Assembly (NCBI GenBank): GCA_903875445.1
Contig: CAIQWD010000090.1
Location: forward strand, 31,616-95,615
Reading direction: 5' to 3'
Source of the DNA: an uncultured delta proteobacterium
Lineage (GTDB): Bacteria; Desulfobacterota; Desulfobulbia; Desulfobulbales; Desulfocapsaceae
DNA length: 64,000 nt
Shown here piece after piece: positions 1 through 7,661 of this stretch. The translations under genes were made by a program, and so were the position numbers. A model generated the notes under the pieces. The model did not search any database. It had not been told where the DNA came from and saw nothing but the letters and a program-made list of their open reading frames with translations. Numbering within the stretch: the stretch's first letter is position 1; each line of letters opens with the position of its first letter.

Positions 1-691
1 TTGTTCATCTTTTGCCTCTGGATGCTCCTTGTTTTTTTTCAGACCGCTAGACCTTTTTCATAAAAGTGGTATCTCACCGTCAGGGAAGATTATCCTTCGC
101 CTGTTTTTATGGTGAGACACTATTTTTTTTGAGCGACCACGAATTGAATGGAAGTAACAATTTAATTGAGTATACGGTTTCGCCAAATTACATGCAATTT
201 GGTTTCGACAAATATCCGCGATCGTATTTTTTCGTATCGGAAGGCCACCATATCTTCCATAGACCAAGAGAAAACCAGACGTTGCGATGTCTTCGTGATC
301 ATATGCCAAAAACAGATAAGCGGAAGTGATTGCGATAAAATTAGGTGCCCCAAAGAAATGAATGACGAATGTCAAAGGTGAGCATTTTTATGTTGAGAAT
401 TATAGTTTAATAGGATAATTAAAACTGATATACAGTCTATCCAGTTTCCAAATAGAATCTGTAATTACAAAAATGCATGTGAAGCAGAGTACAAAAAATC
501 TTACGCCGTCCATAAATTCTAACCCAAAAAAGGAGGTGTTGCAGAAGCAAGAGTGAACAATGAATGGCAATCCTTGATGATCCTTTAAGTTACCCGCTGC
601 AGAACTACTTTGTTGAGAGTTTTTGTGATGGGCTGGTGTAAGGGTGGGTAGCTAATAATGTCATTATCACTATTCTTAGAAGGAGAAACAG
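1..691. other. Leading stretch with no supportable gene
   Basis: The first 690 bases hold several overlapping short open frames on both strands (up to 105 codons), none with a good ribosome binding site or a sequence I recognise. A strong Shine-Dalgarno-like run (AAAAAAGGAGGTG, around 526-538) leads only to a five-codon frame (TTG CAG AAG CAA GAG TGA). A 25-codon frame from the ATG at 564 (MAILDDPLSYPLQ...) ends near 641. Either could be a leader for the transporter gene at 692 or debris from a lost gene. The true upstream gene is not visible. Confidence 0.5.
655..667. promoter_or_regulatory. 13-bp palindrome just upstream of the MFS gene
   Basis: ATAATG-T-CATTAT is a perfect inverted repeat centred about 30 bases upstream of the transporter start and just before its ribosome binding site (AGAAGGAG). 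Its position fits an operator. No regulator can be assigned. Confidence 0.3.
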
Positions 692-2005
692 ATGTCTCAA
701 CCGAATCAAACAGTCCCGACCCAGGCATGGATTACGGTTTTTGCTGGTACGGCAATAAACCTCTGTCTTGGAATTTTGTATGCCTGGAGTATTTGGAGTT
801 CTGCTTTAATCAATGTTGACAAGGCCGGTCAAGAGATGACCGGAATGAACGCCGGGTGGGTTTACTTGACCAATGCCCAGGCGGCAACTCCGTTTTCTCT
901 GTGTGTCATAATCTTTGCTTTCCTGATGATCCCGGGAGGGCGTATCCAGGATAAAATCAGCCCGCGTTTCGGGGCAACTCTCGGTGGTCTTACACTGGCT
1001 GCAGGCTGTCTCCTGGCCGGCTATATGAAGAGCTATACCGGAATCATGATCGGTTTTGGTGTCCTCGGCGGAATCGGCATGGGTATCGGCTATGCTGCAC
1101 CGACTCCGGCAGCTCTGAAATGGTTCGGTCCGCATAAGCGTGGTCTGATCGCCGGCATAGTCGTCGGTGGCTATGGTGGTGCTGCACTGTATATCGGTTT
1201 TCTTGGTCAATACCTTATTAAGCAATACGGGATTACCGGAAGCTTCTATGGCTTGGGTACCCTCTTCGCGCTGGTTGTTGTTATCGCCGGACAAATGCTG
1301 AAGACACCGCCGGCCGGATACAAACCCCCGGTGCTTTCAGGTGGCAATCTGGCGACCGCCAATTCGACCATCACCAACTGGGAACCTGGTGATGTGGTGA
1401 AAACCTGGCAATTTTATGCACTGGTATTCATGTTTATTATTACCACTCAGTCCGGTCTCCTGATCATTGCCAACGCCAACGGTATGATGATGACCGCAGC
1501 TAAAAACATGCCGTTTTTTGCGGCTAATGCCTGGCTGCTCGTCTCCTACGGTGGGTTCGTTAACGCCGCCGGTCGGGTAGGCACCGGTTTCTATTCGGAC
1601 AAAATCGGACGGTTGAATGCCTATTGCCTCAACTGCTCAGTGTCGGCCTTATGTCTCTTCTCTTTGCCTTATGTAATGGGTAGCGGCAATCTCTTACTGC
1701 TCTTCTTGGCTGTCGGCGTAGCTTACTGGCAGTACGGTGGCGGTCTTTCTTTGATGCCTTCTTTTGCCGCCGATTTTTACGGGCCGAAGAATCTCGGAAT
1801 GAACTACGGATTGATCTTCTTTGGTTGGGGCCTCGGCTTCTTTATGGCCAGGCTCGGTGGCACCATTAAAGATCTCACGGGAAGTCTGAACTACGCCTTT
1901 TACATTTCCGGAGCACTGCTGGTAGTCGGTGTTATTCTTGCCAAGATGACTACGCGTCCAATGCATTTGGATGAAGCTCAAGGCAGTAATAAGGTCACTG
2001 CTTAG
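692..2005 (+). CDS. MFS transporter, OFA (oxalate/formate antiporter-like) family
   Basis: The 437-residue protein has the hydrophobic pattern of a 12-helix major facilitator carrier in the inner membrane. The N-terminal half (AWITVFAGTAINLCLGILYAWS; GRIQDKISPRFG after helix 2) and the repeated A-like motif in the second half (GFYSDKIGRLNAYCLN) are typical of the oxalate/formate antiporter family. Members in anaerobes are often found beside acyl-CoA synthetases and probably move small carboxylates. The next gene here is acetyl-CoA synthetase, so acetate, propionate or lactate transport is a reasonable inference; the sequence does not settle the substrate. Start ATG is supported by AGAAGGAG nine bases upstream. 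A hairpin with a short T-run follows the stop. Confidence 0.85.
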   Translation: MSQPNQTVPTQAWITVFAGTAINLCLGILYAWSIWSSALINVDKAGQEMTGMNAGWVYLTNAQAATPFSLCVIIFAFLMIPGGRIQDKISPRFGATLGGLTLAAGCLLAGYMKSYTGIMIGFGVLGGIGMGIGYAAPTPAALKWFGPHKRGLIAGIVVGGYGGAALYIGFLGQYLIKQYGITGSFYGLGTLFALVVVIAGQMLKTPPAGYKPPVLSGGNLATANSTITNWEPGDVVKTWQFYALVFMFIITTQSGLLIIANANGMMMTAAKNMPFFAANAWLLVSYGGFVNAAGRVGTGFYSDKIGRLNAYCLNCSVSALCLFSLPYVMGSGNLLLLFLAVGVAYWQYGGGLSLMPSFAADFYGPKNLGMNYGLIFFGWGLGFFMARLGGTIKDLTGSLNYAFYISGALLVVGVILAKMTTRPMHLDEAQGSNKVTA

Positions 2006-2035
2006 CCAGTATTAAAACGGGATATGCCTCTTCGT

Positions 2036-2072
2036 GAAAAATTCTTTGCAAAACAAATGCAGAGAATTTTTC
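2036..2072 (+). terminator. Hairpin after the MFS gene
   Basis: GAAAAATTCTTTGC pairs with GCAGAGAATTTTTC (13 of 14 positions) around a 9-base loop, about 30 bases after the transporter stop. The A-rich 5' arm and T-rich 3' arm resemble a bidirectional factor-independent terminator, though the terminal T-run is only five bases. Confidence 0.5.
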
Positions 2073-2111
2073 CGATGGGTTCAGCACCATCACCTTCTCC
2101 TCAGTCAGGTG

Positions 2112-2160
2112 ACAAAGGTCCAAACATGGGTTTAGACCTTTGTTGAGTAATAATCTTATT
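2112..2160 (+). promoter_or_regulatory. Hairpin and palindrome in the acs leader
   Basis: ACAAAGGTC (2112-2120) pairs perfectly with GACCTTTGT (2135-2143). Immediately after lies TAATAA-TC-TTATTA (2147-2160), a perfect inverted repeat ending 25 bases before the acs start. The second element could be an operator and the first an mRNA leader structure. Neither matches a regulator I know. Confidence 0.35.
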
Positions 2161-2185
2161 AAGCCATGTACAAGGAGTGAATTTC

Positions 2186-4228
2186 ATGAGTGAACAAAAT
2201 ATCGTTGAGACTTCGGAAGCTGAAATTGCGGTTCATTGGCAGGAAGAAAAATATTATCACCCAAACTCAAAATTCGTTGGCCAGGCAAACCTTACCGATC
2301 CAGCCATTTACGAACGTATGAGCCTGAAAAATTTTCCCGACTATTACACTGAGTTTGCCGATATGCTGACTTGGTATAAGTCTTGGGACCAAGTGCTCGA
2401 TACAAGCGATGCACCCTGTTTCAAATGGTTTAAGGGCGGCAAGCTCAATGCCAGTTATAACTGCATAGACAGGCATCTGGCCAAGAATAAAAATAAAACC
2501 GCCATCCATTTTGTTTCCGAGATAGAAGAAGAAGCAATTGTGCATGTCACCTATCAAGAGCTCTACGTGCGTGTCAACGAGTTTGCTGCACTCCTCAGAG
2601 ATACCGCGGGCCTAAAGAGAGGCGACCGGGTGACGATTCACATGCCGATGTCGGCAGAATTGCCCATCGCCATGTTGGCTTGTGCTCGCCTGGGGATTAT
2701 TCACTCCGTGGTCTTCGGTGGATTTTCTTCGAGTGCCTGTGCCGACAGGGTTGTCGATTCAAACAGCCGGGTGCTCATCACCATGGATGCCTACTACCGC
2801 GCCGGCAAGCTTTTGAACCATAAAGCGGTTGATGACGAGGCCTGTCTACTTGCCGCCAAAGATGGGCAAAAAGTTGACATGCTTCTCATCTGGCAGCGCT
2901 ATCCAGGGAAGATGTCTTCCGACTCGCCGCTGGTTGCAGGGCGTGATATCGTGGTGAACAACGAACTTAAAAAATATTATGGAGCAAGGGTCGAACCCGA
3001 GCAAATGCTCTCGGAGGATCCGCTCTTTTTGATGTATACCAGCGGTACAACTGGTAAACCTAAAGGTGCACAACACGGCACCGGCGGATATCTTGCGTAT
3101 GTGACGGCGATGTCCAAATACATCCAGGATATACATCCCGAGGATGTTTACTGGTGTATGGCTGATATCGGCTGGATTACCGGCCATTCCTTCATTGTTT
3201 ACGGCCCGCTGGCGCTGTGTGCTTCTTCGGTTATTTATGAAGGCGTGCCGACCTATCCGGATGCCGGTCGTTCCTGGCGGATAGCGCAGGATCTCGATAT
3301 CAATATCTTCCATACCGCTCCGACGACTATACGGGCCTTGAGAAAGGTTGGCCCGGATGAACCGGCCAAGTACAATTATAATTTCAAGCATATGACCACG
3401 GTTGGCGAACCGATTGAGCCTGCAGTATGGAAGTGGTACGAAGAGAAAGTTGGAAAAGGCAAGGCAGTCATTGTTGATACCTATTGGCAGACTGAGACCG
3501 GTGGTTTCCTCTGTTCAACCGTTCCTGGTATCCAGCCTATGAAACCGGGCAGTGCCGGACCTGGTGTTCCCGGTATCCATCCTGTTATCTTTGATGTGGA
3601 TGGTAATGAACTCCCCGCGGGTGCGGGAAAAGCCGGCAACATCTGTATTCGAAATCCATGGCCGGGTTGCTTCATGACCATATGGGGCAACAGACAGCGT
3701 TATGTCGATACCTACTTCGGCATGTACAACAAAAATCCGAACAGTAAGGATTGGCGGGATTGGCCATATCTGACTGGTGACGCTGCTGTGATGGCTGAAG
3801 ACGGGTATATTCGTATCCTTGGTCGGACAGATGATGTTATCAATGTATCCGGCCATCGTCTCGGCACCAAGGAAATTGAGTCGGCTTGCCTGAACGTTAC
3901 GGAAGTTGCCGAAGCAGCCGTCGTTCCGGTAAATCATGAGATCAAAGGCAAAGAACCAGAGGTGTATATTGCCCTTAAGCCTGGATACACAGCGTCACCG
4001 GAAATTGTCCAGAAAGTTGCCGATGCCATCAACTTTTCAATCGGCAAGATTGCCAAGTGCAGAAACATCTGGATAGTGCCTGATATGCCGAAAACGCGTT
4101 CCGGTAAGATCATGCGCAGGGTCCTTGGGGCAATCTCCAACAAAGGGGATGTCGGCAATGTCATGACTCTTGCTAATCCCGAGATAGTCGAGCAGATCCA
4201 AAAGATGGTCAACGATAAACTGAAGTAG
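2186..4228 (+). CDS. acs: Acetyl-CoA synthetase (AMP-forming)
   Basis: A 680-residue cytoplasmic ligase making acetyl-CoA from acetate, ATP and CoA through acetyl-AMP. Visible signatures are the ATP-binding loop YTSGTTGKPKG, the TYWQTETGG core motif, GRTDDVINVSGHR at the hinge, and the C-terminal PKTRSGKIMRR, whose lysine is the residue reversibly acetylated in this family. The ORF track begins at a GTG (2177) inside the ribosome binding site; CAAGGAG eight bases before ATG 2186 shows the real start. Length is slightly above the usual 650. The gene lies between a carboxylate carrier and a GNAT-containing protein, and a related synthetase (prpE) is 3.4 kb downstream, so control by lysine acylation is plausible. 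A strong terminator follows. Confidence 0.95.
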   Translation: MSEQNIVETSEAEIAVHWQEEKYYHPNSKFVGQANLTDPAIYERMSLKNFPDYYTEFADMLTWYKSWDQVLDTSDAPCFKWFKGGKLNASYNCIDRHLAKNKNKTAIHFVSEIEEEAIVHVTYQELYVRVNEFAALLRDTAGLKRGDRVTIHMPMSAELPIAMLACARLGIIHSVVFGGFSSSACADRVVDSNSRVLITMDAYYRAGKLLNHKAVDDEACLLAAKDGQKVDMLLIWQRYPGKMSSDSPLVAGRDIVVNNELKKYYGARVEPEQMLSEDPLFLMYTSGTTGKPKGAQHGTGGYLAYVTAMSKYIQDIHPEDVYWCMADIGWITGHSFIVYGPLALCASSVIYEGVPTYPDAGRSWRIAQDLDINIFHTAPTTIRALRKVGPDEPAKYNYNFKHMTTVGEPIEPAVWKWYEEKVGKGKAVIVDTYWQTETGGFLCSTVPGIQPMKPGSAGPGVPGIHPVIFDVDGNELPAGAGKAGNICIRNPWPGCFMTIWGNRQRYVDTYFGMYNKNPNSKDWRDWPYLTGDAAVMAEDGYIRILGRTDDVINVSGHRLGTKEIESACLNVTEVAEAAVVPVNHEIKGKEPEVYIALKPGYTASPEIVQKVADAINFSIGKIAKCRNIWIVPDMPKTRSGKIMRRVLGAISNKGDVGNVMTLANPEIVEQIQKMVNDKLK

Positions 4229-4246
4229 AACCGTTTTGTACGGTTG

Positions 4247-4290
4247 AAAAAAAGGTGAGATCCCTTCTCGGGGGCCTCACCTTTTTTTTT
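4247..4290 (+). terminator. Strong factor-independent terminator after acs
   Basis: AAAAAAAGGTGAG pairs with CTCACCTTTTTTTTT around a GC-rich loop region. The stem is flanked by A- and T-runs, so it can work on either strand. Confidence 0.9.
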
Positions 4291-4303
4291 GGAATTATGT
4301 GCA

Positions 4304-4360
4304 GTTTCAGTTAAAGAGAAGCAACAATTCTACGTTTCAGTTAAAGAGTATGCAACAATC
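4304..4360. repeat. Two tandem copies of a ~27-bp repeat
   Basis: GTTTCAGTTAAAGAG followed by GCAACAAT occurs at 4304 and again at 4334, a 30-base period, with small differences between copies. It sits just downstream of the acs terminator. Paired repeats like this occur at the ends of some insertion sequences (IS21-like), but no transposase gene is adjacent. It could also be a protein-binding array for the next gene. Confidence 0.6.
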
Positions 4361-4388
4361 CTGCAAATATTAATAAAGGGGGCTGGTT

Positions 4389-5042
4389 TTGGATTTTCAT
4401 CTACCGTATCTCATTGATTATTCCCATCTTGCAGTTGATGATGCGGCGATCTTTTGTGTAGCCGCTCTTGTGGGGATCATGGTCAGCGCGGAGGGGCAGG
4501 CCTTTGTGGCAACCCTGCTTGGTGATGCTCGGGCAGGCGCCAAAGACCGGTTTCACTACAATGTTTTTTTGCATATGAGTGTGCTCGGCACCTTGAATTT
4601 TTTGGTGGCCGGATTTGGCTGGGCCAAGGAAATGGATATAGATCCGAAGAAGTTAAAAAGCCATCCTCAACTTTTCCTGATAATTGCCAGATTGTCCGGT
4701 CCGTTAGCCAACCTGCTTTTAGCCAACATTGCAGCAAGTTTGAACTGGCTTATCGGTAGTTACGGATATGAAGATAAGGTTTTTTCAACGGTAGCGGTAG
4801 TCAATGTCACCATGGCCGTCTATAGCTTGTTGGTGATACCGCCGCTCCCCGGTGCGGTCTTGCTCTTTGCTTTTTTCCCTGATAATGATTTTTTTGCCAA
4901 GGTAAAAAAGAAGCTTAATTTCTTAGGGCCATTTATAATTGTCGGCATTTTTGCCGCAATCAGGTTCAGTGGATGGAATGGCCTCAATGCAGTAATCACT
5001 CCGATTGTTGCCGCTATTACCAAAACCATCCTTGGCCAATAA
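4389..5042 (+). CDS. Site-2-protease-like membrane protein lacking the catalytic residues
   Basis: A 217-residue polytopic membrane protein that aligns by eye with the short M50 (site-2 protease) family: LLGDA after the first helix, GFGWAKEMDIDPKKL in the middle, RLSGPLANLLLAN, and YSLLVIPPLPGAVLL at the end. In active members the first motif is HExxHA and the last is PPLDG. Here the corresponding positions read SAEGQA (residues 33-38) and PPLPG, so both zinc-binding histidines, the catalytic glutamate and the aspartate ligand are all absent. It is therefore probably not a protease. The start is a TTG preceded by AAAGGGGG. It is flanked by acs and a CoA-transferase/GNAT gene on the opposite strand, and may be a membrane adaptor. 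Function unknown. Confidence 0.75.
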   Translation: MDFHLPYLIDYSHLAVDDAAIFCVAALVGIMVSAEGQAFVATLLGDARAGAKDRFHYNVFLHMSVLGTLNFLVAGFGWAKEMDIDPKKLKSHPQLFLIIARLSGPLANLLLANIAASLNWLIGSYGYEDKVFSTVAVVNVTMAVYSLLVIPPLPGAVLLFAFFPDNDFFAKVKKKLNFLGPFIIVGIFAAIRFSGWNGLNAVITPIVAAITKTILGQ

Positions 5043-5130
5043 GTCCAGGAGACCGTGGTGAGGTTGTGTCGATTCTGAGGTTGCGGGACCTGTCTGCAGA
5101 AAAGCTGTGGTCCCGTATCGATTTATTTAG

Positions 5131-5180
5131 GGGCCGTTAAGAAATAACTCCTACTATTTTCACCATTTCTTTACGGCCCC
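5131..5180. terminator. Long inverted repeat between convergent genes
   Basis: GGGGCCGTTAAGAAAT pairs with ATTTCTTTACGGCCCC (15 of 16 positions) around an 18-base loop, between the ends of two converging genes. A second short inverted repeat (CGGGACC/GGTCCCG) lies just before it. A shared terminator is the likely role, although the T-run is interrupted. Confidence 0.5.
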
Positions 5181-5242
5181 TTATGCCGTTCATGACATTG
5201 AAACGGATTACTTATTGTTGAACGGCGGCTTACATAGTTTGA

Positions 5243-7129
5243 TCAGGACGCCAATTCATTAAAACGGCAACTGAGGATCAGGTCACCGTCTTCGTATTGA
5301 GTCTTCACCTTATACGGCAAAGTTTTGAAGAGGCTGATCATTGCCTTATTGCTTGGAAAAGTATAAGCCATTAACCCACTTATGCCATTTTCTCGAGCAA
5401 CCGCCGCCAATTTTTTCAGGAAAAAAGTACCAAGCCCTTTACCTTGGTATTCCGCACTGACGGAAAATGCCACTTCGGCCAGATTTTTATCCGGCAGTTT
5501 CATGCTCTCCGCTACCGCTACCACCCGACCAAAACCAAATTCTCCGACTACGGCAACAATGGTCAGATCATTGACATAATCGACATGGGAGCGGGTTTCC
5601 ATTTCGGCTCTGGCAAAAATGGTTTTTTGACAGAAAAATCTCGTCAGAACGTCCTCTTTCGGCAGGCTATAGTAGTGCTCCTGGATGCGTCGTTCATCGA
5701 CCGGTTTCGCAGGCCGGACGGTAACCTTTGTGCCATTGATGGTGAGAGTCTCTTCCAGTTGGACCGGATATACGGCTCTCGCCGCCTCGCCCAGAGTCCT
5801 TTCCGCACCGATAAAGCCACGTTGTTTAGCAGCCTCAAAGAGTTCTTCCCGGAACATCGGATGAGCGATACTGATCATCGCGATAACCCGTTCCTGAAGG
5901 CTTTTGCCAAAAAGATTGACCGAGCCGTATTCGGATACCACGTAGTGGACATCGCCACGCGGGACGACAACGACCTGTTCTTTCATATACGGGACAATGT
6001 TTGATTGAATGCCGTTTTCCGTCTCATTCGTTGAAAAGATTGTGAGGATGGATTTGCCGCCAGGTGATCGACGTGCGCCCCTGACAAAGTCGGGGATACC
6101 CGATACCCCCGCAAAACGAGTTACCGAGGAGGCCTCCGCCGAGACCTGTCCGGTAAGATCAATGGTCTTTGCGACATTTAAGGAGACCATGCGGTTATGC
6201 TGGGAGATGACAAACGGATCATTTACATAGTCGGAGGGGTGAAAATCAATAGCAGGGTTGTCGTTGAGGAATTCATACAGGTTATGGCTGCCTATGGCCA
6301 TGGAGGCCACCATTTTTCCCTCGTTCAGGCCCTTTTTCTTGTTGTTGATGTTGCCCGTGGCATAAAGATGCATGATGTCGTCAGTAAGAAACTGCGAATG
6401 GACACCCAGATCATTTTTATTGGAGAGCCCCTGCACGGTAGCCTGAGAAGCGGAGTCAAGGCCTATCTGCAGGGTTGAGCCGTCTTCTATCAAATTGGCA
6501 ATATGCCGGCCGATACTGATCGCCGCTTCGGAAGTTATTCTTGAAATAGGAATCGAAAGAAGTTCCTCCTCGTATTCCACCAGGAGATCGACGTCATTGA
6601 CATGAATAAAGCTTTGTCCCATGACCCTCGGCATTCTCGGGTTGACCTGAGCGATGACTAAATCGGCTGATCGGGCAGCTGCCATGGTCACATCAACGGA
6701 GATGCCAAGGCTCATCCAGCCAAAATCATCAATGGTGGAGACCTGGATCAGAGCTACATTCAAAGGCAGTTTGCGCTTTGTGAACAAGCTGGGGACATCC
6801 GACATGTTCATCGGCGTAATAAATCTTCTTTGCTGGGCGATGGTCAGGTTGGTGGTGGATCCAAGGTAGATCGAACGAATGTTCAGGTTGGTGTCCTTGG
6901 TCTTGTCGGCTATGGCGGCCAGGGAGACAGTTTCCCTGCCGAGGAGGCGGACTATTTCCAAGCCACTGAATTTGTTAGTGTTCTCAACAAGTGTTTTGAC
7001 AAGGATCTGGGGCTCGCCGCAACCGGATCCAATAAAAACCCTATGCCCGGATTTGATGTGGCCGATGGCCTTCTCCGGAGTTACCGTTTTTTCTAAATAA
7101 CCATCAGCCCAATATTGAGAATTCGGCAT
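5243..7129 (-). CDS. CoA-transferase-fold protein fused to a GNAT acyltransferase
   Basis: The 628-residue protein has two parts. Residues 1 to about 450 match the acetyl-CoA hydrolase/4-hydroxybutyrate CoA-transferase family (QIGLDSASQATVQGL, GKMVASMAIGSHNLYEF, DPFVISQHNRMVSLN, VVSEYGSVNLFGKS). Residues about 463-628 form a GNAT domain with the acetyl-CoA loop QGKGLG near 561, closest in pattern to the GNAT part of Pat-type protein lysine acetyltransferases. In active CoA-transferases of this family the catalytic glutamate lies in HTEMFSDG; here that stretch is HSQFLTDD with Gln at about 246, and GTGGQVDF reads GVSGIPDF. The transferase domain may thus be a sensor rather than an enzyme. AGAGGAG precedes the ATG. 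It lies between acs and prpE, its likely targets. Confidence 0.85.
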   Translation of the reverse strand: MPNSQYWADGYLEKTVTPEKAIGHIKSGHRVFIGSGCGEPQILVKTLVENTNKFSGLEIVRLLGRETVSLAAIADKTKDTNLNIRSIYLGSTTNLTIAQQRRFITPMNMSDVPSLFTKRKLPLNVALIQVSTIDDFGWMSLGISVDVTMAAARSADLVIAQVNPRMPRVMGQSFIHVNDVDLLVEYEEELLSIPISRITSEAAISIGRHIANLIEDGSTLQIGLDSASQATVQGLSNKNDLGVHSQFLTDDIMHLYATGNINNKKKGLNEGKMVASMAIGSHNLYEFLNDNPAIDFHPSDYVNDPFVISQHNRMVSLNVAKTIDLTGQVSAEASSVTRFAGVSGIPDFVRGARRSPGGKSILTIFSTNETENGIQSNIVPYMKEQVVVVPRGDVHYVVSEYGSVNLFGKSLQERVIAMISIAHPMFREELFEAAKQRGFIGAERTLGEAARAVYPVQLEETLTINGTKVTVRPAKPVDERRIQEHYYSLPKEDVLTRFFCQKTIFARAEMETRSHVDYVNDLTIVAVVGEFGFGRVVAVAESMKLPDKNLAEVAFSVSAEYQGKGLGTFFLKKLAAVARENGISGLMAYTFPSNKAMISLFKTLPYKVKTQYEDGDLILSCRFNELAS

Positions 7130-7345
7130 ATTTCATCTCCTCTTAATATATCGATCGCAAATGCTTTTGAAGTTGTCCAAAGGGGTGGTGATCGGCTCTC
7201 GGCTCGAATCTTAGGAAGATCTTATCTCACCAGAGAGGCAATCACAATACATTTTGCTACACCGCGGTCGGCGCCCTATAAAAGCGATTTGAACACTCAA
7301 AAAATGCAATAATGGTAAAACTCGAGCAGCGGAGTTTGTAATTGA

Positions 7346-7356
7346 GTAACAATGTT
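7346..7356. promoter_or_regulatory. Candidate TetR operator, copy 1
   Basis: GTAACAATGTT, identical over 11 bases to sites at 7561 and, on the other strand, at the start codon of the TetR gene (21038-21048). Confidence 0.4.
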
Positions 7357-7539
7357 CTTTTTTATCTTGCAACGGTTAGTGTGTTTAAATAAAAATAATA
7401 AAAACAATTAGATAAATATATATATAAGCAATTCATCAACTCTATATGGTTTTAAAATGGGAGGAACAGGTGCTCTGCAGGATTTGCCCAAAAAATATTA
7501 TAACTAACAGTAATCAAAATATAAAAAATATTTTCAATC

Positions 7540-7555
7540 AAAATTGATCAATTTT
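7540..7555. promoter_or_regulatory. Perfect 16-bp palindrome upstream of prpE
   Basis: AAAATTGATCAATTTT reads the same on both strands. It ends about 105 bases before the prpE start and six bases before the second GTAACAATGTT copy, so it is a candidate operator or IHF/HU-dependent site. Confidence 0.45.
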
Positions 7556-7560
7556 TAAGT

Positions 7561-7572
7561 GTAACAATGTTA
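7561..7572. promoter_or_regulatory. Candidate TetR operator, copy 2
   Basis: GTAACAATGTTA contains TAACA-A-TGTTA, a perfect inverted repeat, about 90 bases upstream of prpE. The same 12 bases occur at the start of the TetR gene. Confidence 0.5.
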
Positions 7573-7661
7573 AATTTCTTCTTGAAGTGTCGGTAGGTTT
7601 GCAGTATACATTCCTTTGGAAACTGACGGATGGACTAAAATTCATACCTAAAGGAGCAAGT

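Larger units (their letters stand above)
7130..7661. promoter_or_regulatory. Divergent AT-rich control region of the GNAT fusion gene and prpE
   Basis: About 530 bases separate the two divergent starts. The half nearer prpE is very AT-rich (runs such as ATAAATATATATATAAG). It holds two copies of GTAACAATGTT (7346-7356 and 7561-7571) and the perfect 16-bp palindrome AAAATTGATCAATTTT (7540-7555). No gene is supported here. The ORF-track extension of prpE to 7587 has no ribosome binding site. Confidence 0.65.

Noticed and set aside
526-641. Strong Shine-Dalgarno run and a 25-codon frame (MAILDDPLSYPLQ...) upstream of the MFS gene
   Set aside because: The ribosome binding site leads to a five-codon frame and the longer frame has no such site; a leader role cannot be shown.
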